Shown: piece by piece, positions 32,193 to 47,951 of the stretch
How positions within the stretch are numbered: position 1 is the stretch's first letter
How the letters are laid out: every line of letters starts with the position of its first letter
Assembly: GCA_003667865.1 (NCBI GenBank)
Contig: CP033051.1
Coordinates: 1,185,001-1,249,000, forward strand
Length of the DNA: 64,000 nt
Reading direction: 5' to 3'
Source: Rossellomorea marisflavi
GTDB lineage: Bacteria; Bacillota; Bacilli; Bacillales; Bacillaceae_B
Notes under the pieces: generated by a model
What the model saw: the letters and a program-made list of their open reading frames with translations, nothing else
Databases searched by the model: none
Told to the model about the DNA's origin: nothing
Made by a program: the position numbers and the translations under genes

Positions 32193-34271
32193 ATGGCAAG
32201 AGAGTTCTCCTTAGAAAAGACTCGTAATATCGGTATCATGGCACACATCGATGCTGGTAAAACAACAACAACAGAGCGTGTTCTTTATTACACTGGTCGT
32301 ATCCACAAAATTGGTGAAACGCACGAAGGTGCATCACAAATGGACTGGATGGAGCAAGAGCAAGAGCGTGGTATTACAATCACGTCTGCTGCTACAACTG
32401 CTTCTTGGAATGACCACCGAGTTAACATTATCGATACACCAGGACACGTAGACTTCACAGTAGAGGTTGAACGTTCACTACGTGTGCTTGATGGTGCTGT
32501 AGCAGTACTTGATGCACAATCTGGTGTTGAGCCACAAACAGAAACTGTTTGGCGTCAAGCAACAACATACGGTGTACCACGTATCGTATTCGTGAACAAA
32601 ATGGATAAATTAGGTGCAGACTTCTTGTACTCTTTATCTACATTACATGATCGTTTGCAAGCGAATGCTGCTGCAATTCAACTTCCTATTGGAGCTGAAG
32701 ATGACTTCGAGGGAATCATTGACTTAGTAGAAATGAAAGCTACTTTCTACGGTAATGATCTAGGTACTGATATTCAAGTACAAGAAATCCCTGAAGAACA
32801 TATGGAATTAGCTGAAGAATACCGTGAAAAGTTAATCGAAGCAGTATCTGAAATCGATGAAGCTTTAATGGAAAAGTACCTTGGTGGTGAAGAGATCACT
32901 ACTGATGAACTAAAAGCAGCTATTCGTAAAGCGACATTAACAGTTGAATTCTACCCAGTTATCTGTGGTTCAGCATTCAAAAATAAAGGTGTTCAAAAAA
33001 TGCTTGATGCAGTTATTGATTACCTTCCTGCTCCAACGGATGTACCTGCTATTAAAGGTATTCTTCCTGACAGTGAAGAAGAAGTAACTCGTCCATCAAC
33101 TGATGATGCACCATTCTCTGCACTAGCATTTAAAGTTATGACTGATCCTTATGTTGGTAAACTTACATTCTTCCGTGTTTATTCTGGTGTATTAAACTCA
33201 GGATCTTATGTACAAAACTCAACAAAAGGTAAGCGTGAGCGTGTTGGTCGTATTCTTCAAATGCATGCAAACTCACGTGAAGAGATTGCACAAGTTTATG
33301 CTGGAGATATCGCAGCAGCAGTTGGTTTAAAAGATACTACTACTGGAGATACTCTATGTGATGAAAAGGCGCTTGTTATCCTTGAGTCTATGGAATTCCC
33401 AGAGCCAGTTATCTCTCTATCTGTTGAACCGAAATCAAAAGCAGACCAAGATAAGATGACTACAGCTCTTCAAAAACTACAAGAAGAAGATCCAACATTC
33501 CGTGCGCATACTGACCAGGAAACTGGACAAGTAATTATCGCTGGTATGGGTGAGCTTCACTTAGATATCATCGTTGATCGTATGAGACGTGAATTTAAAG
33601 TTGAAGCAAACGTGGGTGCTCCACAGGTATCATACCGTGAAACATTCCGTGGATCTGCTGCTGTAGAAGGTAAATTTGCTCGTCAATCTGGTGGTCGCGG
33701 TCAATTCGGACACGTTTGGATTGAATTCTCTCCAAACGAAGAAGGAAAAGGCTTCGAATTCGAAAACGGTATTGTCGGTGGGGTTGTTCCACGTGAATAC
33801 ATCCCTTCAGTACAAGCTGGTCTAGAAGATGCACTTCAAAATGGTGTACTTGCTGGATTCCCACTAATTGACATCAAAGCAAGATTATTCGATGGATCTT
33901 ACCATGATGTCGACTCTTCTGAGATGGCATTTAAGATCGCTGCATCTATGGCACTTAAAAATGCTGTAAACAAATGTAACCCTGTTCTACTTGAGCCAAT
34001 GATGAAGGTAGAAGTTGTTATCCCTGAAGAATATTTAGGAGATATCATGGGTGATGTTACTTCTCGTCGTGGTCGTGTAGAAGGAATGGAAGCTCGCGGT
34101 AATGCACAAGTTGTTAAAGCGTTCGTACCACTATCTGAAATGTTCGGATATGCTACGTCACTACGTTCTAACACGCAAGGTCGTGGAACATTCTCTATGC
34201 ACTTTGATCATTATGAAGAAGTACCAAAATCAATCTCTGAAGAGATTATCAAAAAAAATAAAGGCGAGTAA
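32193..34271 (+). CDS. fusA: translation elongation factor G
   Basis: 692 aa, standard length. GTPase motifs: G1 AHIDAGKT (about 17-24), G3 DTPGH (about 81-85), G4 NKMD (about 135-138). Domain IV includes the conserved [15 protein letters not shown] region. It drives translocation and, with RRF, ribosome recycling. No obvious fusidic-acid-resistance change was assessed. Confidence 0.98.
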   Translation: MAREFSLEKTRNIGIMAHIDAGKTTTTERVLYYTGRIHKIGETHEGASQMDWMEQEQERGITITSAATTASWNDHRVNIIDTPGHVDFTVEVERSLRVLDGAVAVLDAQSGVEPQTETVWRQATTYGVPRIVFVNKMDKLGADFLYSLSTLHDRLQANAAAIQLPIGAEDDFEGIIDLVEMKATFYGNDLGTDIQVQEIPEEHMELAEEYREKLIEAVSEIDEALMEKYLGGEEITTDELKAAIRKATLTVEFYPVICGSAFKNKGVQKMLDAVIDYLPAPTDVPAIKGILPDSEEEVTRPSTDDAPFSALAFKVMTDPYVGKLTFFRVYSGVLNSGSYVQNSTKGKRERVGRILQMHANSREEIAQVYAGDIAAAVGLKDTTTGDTLCDEKALVILESMEFPEPVISLSVEPKSKADQDKMTTALQKLQEEDPTFRAHTDQETGQVIIAGMGELHLDIIVDRMRREFKVEANVGAPQVSYRETFRGSAAVEGKFARQSGGRGQFGHVWIEFSPNEEGKGFEFENGIVGGVVPREYIPSVQAGLEDALQNGVLAGFPLIDIKARLFDGSYHDVDSSEMAFKIAASMALKNAVNKCNPVLLEPMMKVEVVIPEEYLGDIMGDVTSRRGRVEGMEARGNAQVVKAFVPLSEMFGYATSLRSNTQGRGTFSMHFDHYEEVPKSISEEIIKKNKGE

Positions 34272-34320
34272 TTGATTTATCGCCTTATATAAAGTATAAA
34301 TACTATGTAAGCTATGGAAA

Positions 34321-34351
34321 CTTTGAGGATGGTCATAAACCATCTTCAAAG
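34321..34351 (+). promoter_or_regulatory. strong hairpin in the fusA-tuf spacer, no T-tract
   Basis: CTTTGAGGATGGT (34321-34333) pairs with ACCATCTTCAAAG (34339-34351): 13 pairs with one G-T, five-base loop CATAA. The next bases are CCCCATATATA, so it is not a normal terminator. It may protect or separate the tuf part of the mRNA. Confidence 0.7.
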
Positions 34352-34399
34352 CCCCATATATATACTTAATATTTTTTAAATTCAAAGGAGGATTTCCTA

Positions 34400-35590
34400 A
34401 TGGGTAAGGAAAAATTCGATCGTTCCAAGGAACATGCTAACATCGGTACAATTGGTCACGTTGACCATGGTAAAACTACATTAACAGCTGCAATCACTAC
34501 TACACTTCACAAGAAGTATGGTCGTGGAACTGCAATGGCTTATGACCAAATTGATGGTGCTCCAGAAGAAAGAGAGCGTGGAATCACAATCTCTACTGCA
34601 CACGTTGAGTATGAAACTGATAGCCGTCACTATGCACACGTTGACTGCCCAGGACATGCTGACTATGTAAAGAACATGATCACTGGTGCTGCGCAAATGG
34701 ACGGTGGTATTCTAGTAGTTTCTGCTGCTGATGGTCCAATGCCACAAACTCGTGAGCACATCCTTCTTTCTCGTCAAGTAGGTGTACCTTACCTTGTTGT
34801 ATTCTTAAACAAATGTGACATGGTAGACGATGAAGAGTTACTAGAATTAGTAGAAATGGAAGTTCGTGACCTTCTTTCTGAATATGACTTCCCTGGTGAT
34901 GATGTACCAGTAATCAAAGGTTCTGCTCTTAAAGCTCTAGAAGGTAACCCTGAGTGGGAAGAAAAAATCTTCGAACTTATGGAAGCAGTAGATAGCTACA
35001 TTCCAACTCCAGAGCGTGACACAGAAAAGCCATTCATGATGCCAGTTGAGGATGTATTCTCAATCACTGGTCGTGGAACAGTTGCTACAGGACGTGTTGA
35101 GCGTGGACAAGTTAAAGTTGGAGACACAATCGACATCATCGGTCTTTCTGAAGAGCCAAAATCTACAACTGTAACAGGTGTAGAAATGTTCCGTAAGCTT
35201 CTTGATTATGCTGAAGCTGGAGATAACATCGGTGCACTACTTCGTGGTGTAGCTCGTGAAGATATCCAACGTGGACAAGTACTTGCTAAGCCAGGTACTA
35301 TCACTCCACACACAAAGTTCAAAGCAGAAGTTTATGTTCTTTCTAAAGAAGAGGGTGGACGTCACACTCCATTCTTCACTAACTACCGTCCTCAGTTCTA
35401 CTTCCGTACAACTGATGTAACTGGTATTTGTAATCTTCCTGAAGGCGTAGAAATGGTTATGCCTGGAGATAACATTGAAATGACAGTTGAACTAATCTCT
35501 CCAATCGCGATCGAAGAAGGTACTAAATTCTCTATCCGTGAGGGTGGACGTACTGTAGGCGCTGGAGTAGTTGCTACTATCACTGAGTAA
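34400..35590 (+). CDS. tuf: translation elongation factor Tu
   Basis: 396 aa. Motifs [10 protein letters not shown] (about 18-27), [12 protein letters not shown] (about 82-93) and NKCD (about 137-140) are present, with domain II/III sequence ending [11 protein letters not shown]. It delivers aminoacyl-tRNA to the A site. Only one copy is visible in the window. AAAGGAGGA precedes the ATG. Confidence 0.98.
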   Translation: MGKEKFDRSKEHANIGTIGHVDHGKTTLTAAITTTLHKKYGRGTAMAYDQIDGAPEERERGITISTAHVEYETDSRHYAHVDCPGHADYVKNMITGAAQMDGGILVVSAADGPMPQTREHILLSRQVGVPYLVVFLNKCDMVDDEELLELVEMEVRDLLSEYDFPGDDVPVIKGSALKALEGNPEWEEKIFELMEAVDSYIPTPERDTEKPFMMPVEDVFSITGRGTVATGRVERGQVKVGDTIDIIGLSEEPKSTTVTGVEMFRKLLDYAEAGDNIGALLRGVAREDIQRGQVLAKPGTITPHTKFKAEVYVLSKEEGGRHTPFFTNYRPQFYFRTTDVTGICNLPEGVEMVMPGDNIEMTVELISPIAIEEGTKFSIREGGRTVGAGVVATITE

Positions 35591-35602
35591 TCGTGATAAT
35601 AT

Positions 35603-35637
35603 AAAAACAGGTAGACAAATGTCTACCTGTTTTTTTC
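35603..35637 (+). terminator. terminator after tuf
   Basis: AAAAACAGGTAGAC (35603-35616) pairs with GTCTACCTGTTTTT (35621-35634), followed by more T residues. Confidence 0.92.
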
Positions 35638-35795
35638 TTTCTATATATATAGAAGCAATTATTATAAAAAAGATTCATTACATAAGTGTGCAGTGTAATT
35701 GGTTACTATCTATAGTCAAACATTTAGTTAATGTGATTATGAGCGAAAAGTTAATCGATAGATGATATGTAATTTCAGGAAGAATCAATTACGAC

Positions 35796-35824
35796 TTGAA
35801 AACATATCTAGAGATTTGTATAAT
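35796..35824 (+). promoter_or_regulatory. upstream SigA promoter of the S10 operon
   Basis: TTGAAA (35796-35801), 17-bp spacer, TATAAT (35819-35824). No gene lies between it and rpsJ, and the rest of the 35638-35795 stretch shows nothing recognisable. The ybaC gene found here in B. subtilis is absent. Confidence 0.8.
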
Positions 35825-35860
35825 GATAAAAGTGTTCAATAGAAGATCTTAAAAATAATG

Positions 35861-35889
35861 TTGCATCTTCTATACGAATTAGGTATAAT
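35861..35889 (+). promoter_or_regulatory. proximal SigA promoter of the S10 operon
   Basis: TTGCAT (35861-35866), 17-bp spacer, TATAAT (35884-35889), 65 bp after the upstream promoter. Confidence 0.85.
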
Positions 35890-35895
35890 AGACAA

Positions 35896-36331
<436 letters not shown>

Positions 36332-36364
36332 TTATAAAATGTATATTAATAGGAGGTGTGACTT

Positions 36365-36997
36365 ATGACCAAAGGAATCTTAGGAAGAAAGATTGGTATG
36401 ACTCAAGTTTTTGCTGAAAACGGCGATCTTATCCCTGTAACAGTTATTGAAGCAGCTCAAAACGTTGTACTTCAAAAGAAAACAACTGATGTTGATGGTT
36501 ACGATTCAATTCAGATTGGTTTTGAAGACAAACGCGAAAAGCTTGCTAACAAACCTGCAAAAGGGCATGTTGCTAAAGCAGAAACTGCTCCTAAGCGCTT
36601 CATCCGCGAATTCCGTGGAGTAAACGTTGAAGAGTACGAAGTTGGTCAAGAAGTCAAAGTTAATATTTTCGCTGAAGGCGATGTAGTAGATGTAACAGGA
36701 ATTTCAAAAGGGAAAGGTTTCCAAGGCTCAATCAAACGCCATAACCAATCTCGTGGACCAATGTCCCACGGTTCTCGTTACCACCGTCGTCCAGGTTCAA
36801 TGGGTCCTGTAGATCCAAACCGTGTATTCAAAGGTAAAGCATTACCAGGACGTATGGGCGGAGAGCAAATTACAATTCAAAACCTTGAAATTGTAAAAGT
36901 TGATGCTGAACGTAACCTACTTTTAGTGAAGGGTAATGTACCTGGACCTAGAAAAGCATTAGTAAAAGTGAAAACTGCAATTAAGGCAGTTAAATAA
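36365..36997 (+). CDS. rplC: 50S ribosomal protein L3
   Basis: 210 aa. It begins [29 protein letters not shown] and contains the extended loop [23 protein letters not shown] region that reaches the peptidyl-transferase centre. One of the first proteins to bind 23S rRNA. AGGAGGTG precedes the ATG. Confidence 0.98.
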   Translation: MTKGILGRKIGMTQVFAENGDLIPVTVIEAAQNVVLQKKTTDVDGYDSIQIGFEDKREKLANKPAKGHVAKAETAPKRFIREFRGVNVEEYEVGQEVKVNIFAEGDVVDVTGISKGKGFQGSIKRHNQSRGPMSHGSRYHRRPGSMGPVDPNRVFKGKALPGRMGGEQITIQNLEIVKVDAERNLLLVKGNVPGPRKALVKVKTAIKAVK

Positions 36998-37026
36998 TAG
37001 CACTTCTCAGGAAAGGAGGAAATGGA

Positions 37027-37650
37027 ATGCCTAAAGTAGCATTATTTAACCAAACCGGTTCTCAAGTTGGAGATATCGAGTTAAACGAATCTATCTTCGG
37101 TATTGAACCAAACAAACATGTATTATTCGAAGCTGTAGTGATGCAAAGAGCATCTTTACGCCAAGGTAATCACAAGGTAAAAGGCCGCTCTGAAGTACGT
37201 GGCGGAGGACGTAAACCATGGAGACAAAAAGGAACAGGTCGTGCACGTCAAGGATCTATCCGCTCTCCACAATGGCGCGGTGGTGGTATCGTATTCGGTC
37301 CAACTCCACGCAGCTATAGCTACAAACTTCCTAAGAAGGTCCGTCGCTTAGCAATTAAGTCTGCACTATCTACGAAAGTAGTAGAAGAGAATATCTTAGT
37401 ATTAGAATCGCTAGCTTTTGGAGCACCTAAAACAAAAGAATTCGTTACTGTACTTAAAGGTCTATCAATCGATTCTAAAACATTAGTTGTAACTGATGGC
37501 TTAGATGAGAATGTAGCACTTTCTGCACGTAACATCCCTGGTGTTACAGTAGTAACTGCTGAAAGCATTAATGTTCTTGATGTTTTAGGACATGACAAAC
37601 TAGTCATGACTAAAGCTGCGGTTGAAAAAGTAGAGGAGGTGCTTGCATAA
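37027..37650 (+). CDS. rplD: 50S ribosomal protein L4
   Basis: 207 aa. The tunnel-loop region [19 protein letters not shown] (about 60-78) lines the nascent-chain exit tunnel and is the site of macrolide-resistance changes; it looks normal. Its TAA overlaps the rplW ATG (TAATG). L4 autoregulates S10 in E. coli, but that leader is not conserved in Bacillus. Confidence 0.98.
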   Translation: MPKVALFNQTGSQVGDIELNESIFGIEPNKHVLFEAVVMQRASLRQGNHKVKGRSEVRGGGRKPWRQKGTGRARQGSIRSPQWRGGGIVFGPTPRSYSYKLPKKVRRLAIKSALSTKVVEENILVLESLAFGAPKTKEFVTVLKGLSIDSKTLVVTDGLDENVALSARNIPGVTVVTAESINVLDVLGHDKLVMTKAAVEKVEEVLA

Positions 37651-37934
37651 TGGATGCACGCGAAGTCATTAAGCGCCCCGTTATCACAGAACGTTCAACT
37701 GACCTTATGGCAGAAAAGAAATATACATTTGATGTTGATACTAGAGCAAACAAAACACAAGTTAAAGCTGCTGTAGAAGAAATTTTCGGCGTAAAAGTTG
37801 AAAAAGTTAACATCATGAACTATAAAGGTAAGTTCAAGCGTATGGGTCGCCATGCTGGTTATACGAATAAACGTCGTAAAGCTATTGTGAAACTTACAGC
37901 TGATAGTAAAGAAATCGAATTTTTTGAAGTTTAA
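37650..37934 (+). CDS. rplW: 50S ribosomal protein L23
   Basis: 94 aa, beginning [30 protein letters not shown]23 lies at the tunnel exit and docks trigger factor and SRP. It overlaps rplD by 1 nt, implying coupled translation. Confidence 0.98.
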   Translation: MDAREVIKRPVITERSTDLMAEKKYTFDVDTRANKTQVKAAVEEIFGVKVEKVNIMNYKGKFKRMGRHAGYTNKRRKAIVKLTADSKEIEFFEV

Positions 37935-37950
37935 TAAAATTTTTCATTAA

Positions 37951-38799
<849 letters not shown>

Positions 38800-38859
38800 C
38801 GGGATTGAACTACGGTTCACACAGAGAGCCGTAGCACAATCGCGAAGGGAGGTTCAAAC

Positions 38860-39138
38860 ATGGGTCGTAGCTTAAAAAAGGGACCTTTTGTTGATGATCA
38901 TTTAATTAATAAGATCGAAAAGCTTAACGAGGGAGATTCAAAGCAAGTTGTTAAAACTTGGTCTCGTCGTTCTACAATCTTCCCAGCATTTATCGGTCAC
39001 ACGATCGCCGTTTACGATGGTCGTAAACATGTACCTGTATACGTCACTGAAGACATGGTAGGTCACAAGCTTGGTGAATTCGCACCAACTCGTACTTATA
39101 AAGGTCACGCTAGTGATGATAAGAAAACAAGACGCTAA
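38860..39138 (+). CDS. rpsS: 30S ribosomal protein S19
   Basis: 92 aa. It begins [22 protein letters not shown] and has the C-terminal [21 protein letters not shown]. It binds the 30S head with S13 near the A-site tRNA. A GAAGGGAGG ribosome binding site precedes the ATG. Confidence 0.98.
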   Translation: MGRSLKKGPFVDDHLINKIEKLNEGDSKQVVKTWSRRSTIFPAFIGHTIAVYDGRKHVPVYVTEDMVGHKLGEFAPTRTYKGHASDDKKTRR

Positions 39139-39155
39139 GAGAGGAGGGTATCCTA

Positions 39156-39497
39156 ATGCAAGCAAAAGCTGTTGCTAGAACAGTACGTATTGCTCCTCGT
39201 AAAGTTCGTTTAGTCGTTGATCTAATCCGAGGTAAGCAAGTAGGAGAAGCAGTTGCTATTCTTAAGCACACGCCAAAGGCAGCTTCGCCAGTAGTTGAAA
39301 AAGTACTTATGTCTGCTGTTGCAAACGCAGAGCATAACTATGATATGGACGTAAACAACCTTGTAGTTACTGAAGTGTTCGTTGACGAAGGTCCAACACT
39401 TAAACGCTTCCGTCCACGTGCAATGGGACGCGCAAGTCAAATTAACAAACGCACAAGCCACATTACATTAGTGGTATCAGAAAAGAAGGAGGGATAA
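39156..39497 (+). CDS. rplV: 50S ribosomal protein L22
   Basis: 113 aa. It contains [23 protein letters not shown] and the beta-hairpin [21 protein letters not shown] region that narrows the exit tunnel and is the macrolide-resistance site. It is 3 nt from rpsC. Confidence 0.98.
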   Translation: MQAKAVARTVRIAPRKVRLVVDLIRGKQVGEAVAILKHTPKAASPVVEKVLMSAVANAEHNYDMDVNNLVVTEVFVDEGPTLKRFRPRAMGRASQINKRTSHITLVVSEKKEG

Positions 39498-39500
39498 TCG

Positions 39501-40787
<1,287 letters not shown>

Positions 40788-40807
40788 TAGAGAGGAGGTT
40801 TGCTTAA

Positions 40808-41071
40808 ATGAGTGACCGCAACCAACGTAAGGTTTATACTGGACGTGTTGTATCTGACAAAATGGATAAAACCGTAACAGTACTAGTTGAAACTTATAAA
40901 AAGCATTCTCTATACGGTAAACGCGTTAAGTACTCTAAGAAATTTAAAGCACATGACGAAAACAACGAAGCAAAAATGGGTGATATCGTTCGTGTTATGG
41001 AAACACGCCCACTTTCTGCTACAAAACGTTTCCGTTTAGTAGAAGTTGTAGAAAAAGCAGTAATTATCTAA
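40808..41071 (+). CDS. rpsQ: 30S ribosomal protein S17
   Basis: 87 aa OB-fold protein: [27 protein letters not shown], then [25 protein letters not shown] primary 16S rRNA-binding protein. Confidence 0.98.
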   Translation: MSDRNQRKVYTGRVVSDKMDKTVTVLVETYKKHSLYGKRVKYSKKFKAHDENNEAKMGDIVRVMETRPLSATKRFRLVEVVEKAVII

Positions 41072-41088
41072 TATATTGTTCGGATTGA

Positions 41089-41484
<396 letters not shown>

Positions 41485-41519
41485 TAGAACAAAAGTGCCA
41501 TTCAAGGAGGTGCGACGAA

Positions 41520-41831
41520 ATGCATGTGAAAAAAGGCGATAAAGTGATGGTCATCACTGGAAAAGATAAAGGGAAAACAGGTGTTGTTCTAGCAGCATAC
41601 CCTAAAAAAGACCGCGTGCTAGTTGAAGGCGTTAATGTTATTAAAAAACATTCAAAACCTTCACAAGCAAACCCGCAAGGCGGAATCATCAACCGTGAAG
41701 CTCCTGTTCATGTATCTAACGTTATGCCACTAGATCCTAAGACAAACGAGCCAACTCGTGTAGGAACAAAAATGGTTGATGGTAAAAGAGTACGTGTAGC
41801 AAAAAAATCAGGTGAAGTTCTAGATAAATAG
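41520..41831 (+). CDS. rplX: 50S ribosomal protein L24
   Basis: 103 aa with the KOW motif [27 protein letters not shown] at the N-terminus. It initiates large-subunit assembly and lies near the tunnel exit. GGAGGTG precedes the ATG. Confidence 0.98.
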   Translation: MHVKKGDKVMVITGKDKGKTGVVLAAYPKKDRVLVEGVNVIKKHSKPSQANPQGGIINREAPVHVSNVMPLDPKTNEPTRVGTKMVDGKRVRVAKKSGEVLDK

Positions 41832-41857
41832 TTCATATAAGAAGGGAGGTACACTAC

Positions 41858-42606
<749 letters not shown>

Positions 42607-42636
42607 AACCCTATTTTGGGAAGGAGGTAAATTATT

Positions 42637-43035
42637 ATGACAATGACAGATCCTATTGCAGATTTGCTTACTCGCATCCGTAATGCGAACATGGTACGTC
42701 ACGAAAAATTAGAGGTTCCTGCTTCTAATATTAAAAGAGACATCGCTGAAATTCTAAAACGTGAAGGTTTCGTGCGTGACGTAGAATTTGTTGAAGATAA
42801 CAAACAAGGTGTTATCCGCATCTTCTTAAAATACGGTGCAAATGATGAGCGTGTAATCACTGGATTAAAACGTATTAGTAAACCAGGTCTTCGTGTATAT
42901 GCGAAAGCGAACGAAGTACCAAAAGTATTAAACGGCCTAGGTATTGCACTTGTATCTACTTCTAACGGTGTTTTAACTGATAAAGAAGCTCGTGCAAAAC
43001 AAGTTGGCGGAGAAATTTTAGCATACGTTTGGTAA
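42637..43035 (+). CDS. rpsH: 30S ribosomal protein S8
   Basis: 132 aa. It begins [29 protein letters not shown] and ends with the conserved [21 protein letters not shown]8 binds helix 21 of 16S rRNA and in E. coli represses the spc operon. The homologous target site here was not identified. Confidence 0.98.
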   Translation: MTMTDPIADLLTRIRNANMVRHEKLEVPASNIKRDIAEILKREGFVRDVEFVEDNKQGVIRIFLKYGANDERVITGLKRISKPGLRVYAKANEVPKVLNGLGIALVSTSNGVLTDKEARAKQVGGEILAYVW

Positions 43036-43067
43036 TAATGACTTGAAACGAATGGAGGTGCAACAGA

Positions 43068-43607
43068 ATGTCACGCGTAGGAAAAAAACCTATCGAAGTT
43101 CCAGCTGGTGTTACAGTTACTATCGATGAAAACAATCACGTAACTGTTAAAGGTCCAAAAGGAGAACTGTCTCGTACATTCAATCCTGATATTAAGGTAG
43201 AATTAGCAGAAAACGTAGTAAACATTACTCGTCCATCTGAAGCAAAAGAGCACCGTGCATTACATGGTACGACTCGTGCACTTATTGCGAACATGGTTGA
43301 AGGTGTTTCTAAAGGTTTCGAAAGAAATCTAGAGCTTATCGGTGTCGGTTACCGTGCTCAAAAACAAGGTACTAAATTAGTACTTAACGTTGGTTACTCA
43401 CACCCAGTAGAGATTGAACCTGAACAAGGAATTGAAGTTGAAGTTCCTGCTAACACAAAGATCTCTATCAAAGGTATTGATAAAGAACGTGTTGGTGCAT
43501 TAGCAGCTAACATCCGTGCTGTCCGTGCTCCAGAACCTTACAAAGGTAAAGGTATTCGTTACGAAGGCGAATATGTTCGTCGTAAAGAAGGTAAAACTGG
43601 TAAATAA
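43068..43607 (+). CDS. rplF: 50S ribosomal protein L6
   Basis: 179 aa. It has N-terminal [19 protein letters not shown] and C-terminal [26 protein letters not shown]6 lies near the sarcin-ricin loop and is required for late large-subunit assembly. Confidence 0.98.
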   Translation: MSRVGKKPIEVPAGVTVTIDENNHVTVKGPKGELSRTFNPDIKVELAENVVNITRPSEAKEHRALHGTTRALIANMVEGVSKGFERNLELIGVGYRAQKQGTKLVLNVGYSHPVEIEPEQGIEVEVPANTKISIKGIDKERVGALAANIRAVRAPEPYKGKGIRYEGEYVRRKEGKTGK

Positions 43608-43641
43608 TGCTGCTTAGCTCGAAAGAAAGGAGTGACCGTAG

Positions 43642-44004
43642 GTGATTACTAAGCAAGATAAAAATAAAGTACGTAAGAAAAGACACGCTCGTGTGCGTTC
43701 TAAGATCACTGGAACTGCAACTCGTCCGCGCCTAAACGTATTCCGTTCAAACAAGCATATTTCTGCTCAAATCATTGACGATGCTAATGGTGTAACAATC
43801 GTAAGTGCTTCATCATTAGATAAGGATTTAAATCTTGATTCAACTGGTAATGTTGATGCTGCAGTTAAAGTTGGAGAATTAGTAGCAAAGCGTGCTGTTG
43901 AAAAAGGTCTTAAATCAGTAGTTTTTGACCGTGGTGGATATCTATATCATGGCCGTATCAAAGCTTTAGCTGATGCTGCTCGTGAAAATGGACTAGAATT
44001 TTAA
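43642..44004 (+). CDS. rplR: 50S ribosomal protein L18
   Basis: 120 aa with a GTG start after AAAGGAGTG. It has the Arg/Lys-rich N-terminus [20 protein letters not shown] and the C-terminal [23 protein letters not shown]. It binds 5S rRNA with L5. Confidence 0.98.
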   Translation: MITKQDKNKVRKKRHARVRSKITGTATRPRLNVFRSNKHISAQIIDDANGVTIVSASSLDKDLNLDSTGNVDAAVKVGELVAKRAVEKGLKSVVFDRGGYLYHGRIKALADAARENGLEF

Positions 44005-44024
44005 TTAAAGGAGGGACATTCCAG

Positions 44025-44525
44025 ATGCGTCGATTTGATCCAAATAAATTAGAACTTGAAGAACGCGTAGTTACAGTCAATCGTGTTGCGAAAGTTGTAA
44101 AAGGTGGACGTCGTTTCCGTTTTGCTGCACTAGTAGTAGTTGGAGATAAAAACGGTCACGTAGGCTTCGGAACTGGTAAAGCACAAGAGGTACCAGATGC
44201 AATTCGCAAAGCGATTGAAGACGCTAAGAAAAACATGATTGAAGTACCAATGGTTGGAGGAACTACTCCACATGAAATTACTGGTGAATTTGGTGCTGGT
44301 CGCATCCTTATTAAACCAGCTTCTGCCGGTACAGGAATTATCGCAGGTGGTCCAGTTCGTGCTGTACTAGAGCTTGCAGGTGTTCAAGATATCCTATCTA
44401 AATCATTAGGAACGAACACACCAATTAACATGGTTCGTGCTACTATCGAAGGCTTAAGAGGACTTAAGCGTGCTGAGGACGTAGCAAAATTACGTGGTAA
44501 AACTGTAGAAGAGCTGTTAGGATAA
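44025..44525 (+). CDS. rpsE: 30S ribosomal protein S5
   Basis: 166 aa. It has the S5 double-stranded-RNA-binding-like domain [22 protein letters not shown] and the C-terminal [22 protein letters not shown]. It helps form the mRNA entry site; the VKGGRRF loop is the spectinomycin site. Confidence 0.98.
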   Translation: MRRFDPNKLELEERVVTVNRVAKVVKGGRRFRFAALVVVGDKNGHVGFGTGKAQEVPDAIRKAIEDAKKNMIEVPMVGGTTPHEITGEFGAGRILIKPASAGTGIIAGGPVRAVLELAGVQDILSKSLGTNTPINMVRATIEGLRGLKRAEDVAKLRGKTVEELLG

Positions 44526-44537
44526 GGAGGGAAAACA

Positions 44538-44720
44538 ATGGCGAACAAACTAGAAATTACCCTCACTCGTAGCTTGATTGGTCGTCCACAAGATCAAAAG
44601 AAAACTGTAGAAGCTTTGGGGTTACGCAAATTACACCAAACAGTTGAACAACAAGATAATGCTGCTATTCGTGGTATGATCAACAAAGTTGCTCACTTAG
44701 TTACAGTGAACGAAAAATAA
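44538..44720 (+). CDS. rpmD: 50S ribosomal protein L30
   Basis: 60 aa, beginning [29 protein letters not shown]. This protein is typical of Bacillus spc operons. It starts 12 nt after rpsE. Confidence 0.97.
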   Translation: MANKLEITLTRSLIGRPQDQKKTVEALGLRKLHQTVEQQDNAAIRGMINKVAHLVTVNEK

Positions 44721-44750
44721 TTTCACATCTATCAATAAGGAGGTGCCAAC

Positions 44751-45191
44751 ATGAAATTACATGAGTTACAACCTGCAAAAGGTTCTCGTAAAGAGCGTAA
44801 TCGTGTAGGTCGCGGTACTGGTTCTGGTAACGGGAAAACTTCTGGAAAAGGTCATAAAGGTCAAAATGCCCGCTCTGGTGGCGGAGTACGTCCTGGCTTT
44901 GAAGGTGGTCAAACTCCTTTATTCCAACGTTTACCAAAACGTGGTTTTACGAATATTAATCGTAAAGAATACGCAATCGTTAACCTTGATGCTCTAAATA
45001 GCTTTGAGGATGGTACTGAAGTAACTCCAGCTTTATTAATTGAATCTGGAGTAGTAAGTAAAGAAAAAGCTGGAATTAAGATCCTTGGTAAAGGAACAAT
45101 CGAGAAGAAGCTTACAGTTAAAGCACATAAATTCTCAACTACTGCTAAAGAAGCTATTGAAGCTGCTGGCGGTTCAACTGAGGTGATTTAA
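44751..45191 (+). CDS. rplO: 50S ribosomal protein L15
   Basis: 146 aa. It begins with the Gly/Arg/Lys-rich extension [19 protein letters not shown] and contains [24 protein letters not shown] late assembly protein. It overlaps the secY start by 1 nt. Confidence 0.98.
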   Translation: MKLHELQPAKGSRKERNRVGRGTGSGNGKTSGKGHKGQNARSGGGVRPGFEGGQTPLFQRLPKRGFTNINRKEYAIVNLDALNSFEDGTEVTPALLIESGVVSKEKAGIKILGKGTIEKKLTVKAHKFSTTAKEAIEAAGGSTEVI

Positions 45192-46483
45192 TGTTCCAGA
45201 CAATCTCCAATTTTATGCGCGTGGGTGATATAAGAAGGAAAATTATTTTCACCCTTTTAATGTTAATCGTATTCCGTGTCGGTACATTTATTCCTGTTCC
45301 AGGTGTAGATGCTACTGTACTTCAAACTGGTGATCAATCAGGTATTCTTGGATTTTTAAATACATTTGGCGGTGGAGCTTTATATAACTTCTCAATCTTT
45401 GCGATGGGAATTATGCCGTATATTACAGCGTCCATCATCGTACAATTGTTACAAATGGATGTAGTACCAAAGTTTACGGAATGGTCAAAGCAAGGTGACG
45501 TTGGTCGTCGTAAGCTGGCTCAGTTTACACGCTACTTTACGATTGTTCTTGGTTTCATTCAAGCTCTAGGTATGTCTTATGGATTTAACGCAATGTATGG
45601 TGGCGTGTTAATCCAGAATACAAGTATTACAAGTTACTTACTTATTGCGATTGTTCTTACTGCCGGAACTGCATTTTTAATGTGGTTAGGAGAACAAATT
45701 ACTGCAAAAGGTGTAGGAAATGGTATTTCGATTCTGATCTTCGCTGGTATCGTTGCAGCGATTCCAAATACAGTAAGTCAAATTTATGCACAACAAATAA
45801 GTGGAGCTGGTGAAGAGCTGTTCCTACGTATCGTTGTATTGGCATTGATTCTACTTGCTGTGCTTGCAATTGTAGTAGGCGTTATCTTTATTCAACAAGC
45901 ACTTCGTAAAATTCCAATTCAATATGCAAAGCGTGTTGTAGGACGTAGTCCTGTAGGTGGTCAAAACACTCATTTACCGTTAAAAGTAAATGCAGCTGGA
46001 GTAATTCCTGTTATCTTCGCGATTTCATTTATTATTACACCTCAAACGATTGCATCATTCTTTGGAACAAACGATGTAACGAGTACGATTCAATATATAT
46101 TTGATTATACGAACTGGGTTGGTATGATCATCTATGTCGCATTAATTGTTGCCTTTACTTACTTCTATGCTTTCATTCAAGTAAATCCAGAACAAATGGC
46201 TGATAACTTGAAAAAGCAAGGTGGTTATATCCCTGGTATTCGCCCAGGTCAAGCAACTCAAGAATATCTAACTCGTGTGTTATACCGTTTAACATTCGTT
46301 GGAGCGATCTTCTTAGCTGTTATTTCAATCCTTCCTGTTTTCTTCATTAAGTTTGCGGGACTACCACCTGCTGCTCAAATTGGAGGAACTAGCTTACTAA
46401 TCGTCGTCGGTGTTGCTCTTGAAACTATGAAGCAGCTAGAAGCTCAATTAGTAAAGCGTCACTACAAAGGATTCATCAAATAG
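45191..46483 (+). CDS. secY: preprotein translocase subunit SecY
   Basis: 430 aa with ten predicted transmembrane helices. It has the plug-region sequence GGGALYNFSIFAMGIMPYI, the cytoplasmic loop KWSKQGDVGRRKL-type region near residue 95, and GGYIPGIRPGQATQEYL with the C4-C5 ribosome-docking arginine. It forms the channel with SecE (19090-19263). It is coupled to rplO by a 1-nt overlap. Confidence 0.98.
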   Translation: MFQTISNFMRVGDIRRKIIFTLLMLIVFRVGTFIPVPGVDATVLQTGDQSGILGFLNTFGGGALYNFSIFAMGIMPYITASIIVQLLQMDVVPKFTEWSKQGDVGRRKLAQFTRYFTIVLGFIQALGMSYGFNAMYGGVLIQNTSITSYLLIAIVLTAGTAFLMWLGEQITAKGVGNGISILIFAGIVAAIPNTVSQIYAQQISGAGEELFLRIVVLALILLAVLAIVVGVIFIQQALRKIPIQYAKRVVGRSPVGGQNTHLPLKVNAAGVIPVIFAISFIITPQTIASFFGTNDVTSTIQYIFDYTNWVGMIIYVALIVAFTYFYAFIQVNPEQMADNLKKQGGYIPGIRPGQATQEYLTRVLYRLTFVGAIFLAVISILPVFFIKFAGLPPAAQIGGTSLLIVVGVALETMKQLEAQLVKRHYKGFIK

Positions 46484-46538
46484 TAGGTTTTGGGAACAGT
46501 ATTTGTTCCTGAAACCATTTATAGTGAGGGGGATTTGA

Positions 46539-47188
<650 letters not shown>

Positions 47189-47189
<1 letters not shown>

Positions 47190-47935
47190 TGATTATTTGT
47201 AAAACGCCCCGAGAAATCGAGATCATGCGTCATGCTGGTAAGATTGTTGCTTTAACTCATCAAGAATTAAAGAAACATATAAAACCAGGTATTACAACAT
47301 CTGAACTAGATGCAATTGCTGAAACGTTCATACGTAAACATGATGCGACTCCTTCTTTTAAAGGGTACAATGGGTTTCAAGGTAGCATTTGTGCTTCTGT
47401 CAACAATGAGCTTGTTCATGGTATTCCCGGAAAGCGAGTTCTAGAAGACGGTGACGTTATCAGTATTGATATCGGAGCAAAGTACAATGGTTACCACGGT
47501 GATTCTGCTTGGACATATGCAGTTGGAACCATCGATGATGAAACTCAAAGGCTAATGGATGTAACGGAAGAATCCTTATATCTTGGCCTAAAAGAAGCCA
47601 AACCAGGCGAACGTCTATCGAACATCTCTCATGCAATTCAAACTTACGTTGAAGCAAATGGATTTTCAATCGTTCGTGAGTATGTAGGTCATGGTGTTGG
47701 TCAAGACTTACATGAGGACCCACAAATTCCTCACTATGGACCTCCAAACAAAGGTCCACGCTTAAAACCTGGAATGGTACTGGCAATTGAACCAATGGTG
47801 AATGCAGGTAGTCGTTATGTAAAAACATTACCTGATAACTGGACAGTTGTGACTGTAGATGGTAAAATGTGTGCGCACTTTGAACACACAATTGCCATTA
47901 CTGATGATGGCTATGAGATATTAACAAAAGCCTAA
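47189..47935 (+). CDS. map: methionine aminopeptidase, type I
   Basis: 248 aa. The dinuclear metal ligands appear in [17 protein letters not shown] (two Asp), [15 protein letters not shown] (His), IEPMV (Glu) and FEHTIAIT (Glu). It removes N-terminal Met from nascent proteins. It overlaps adk by 1 nt. Confidence 0.97.
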
Positions 47936-47951
47936 GGTGAAGGTGATTGGA

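Noticed and set aside
47460-47891. 143-codon minus-strand ORF opposite map
   Set aside because: His/Leu-rich shadow of map; no ribosome binding site.
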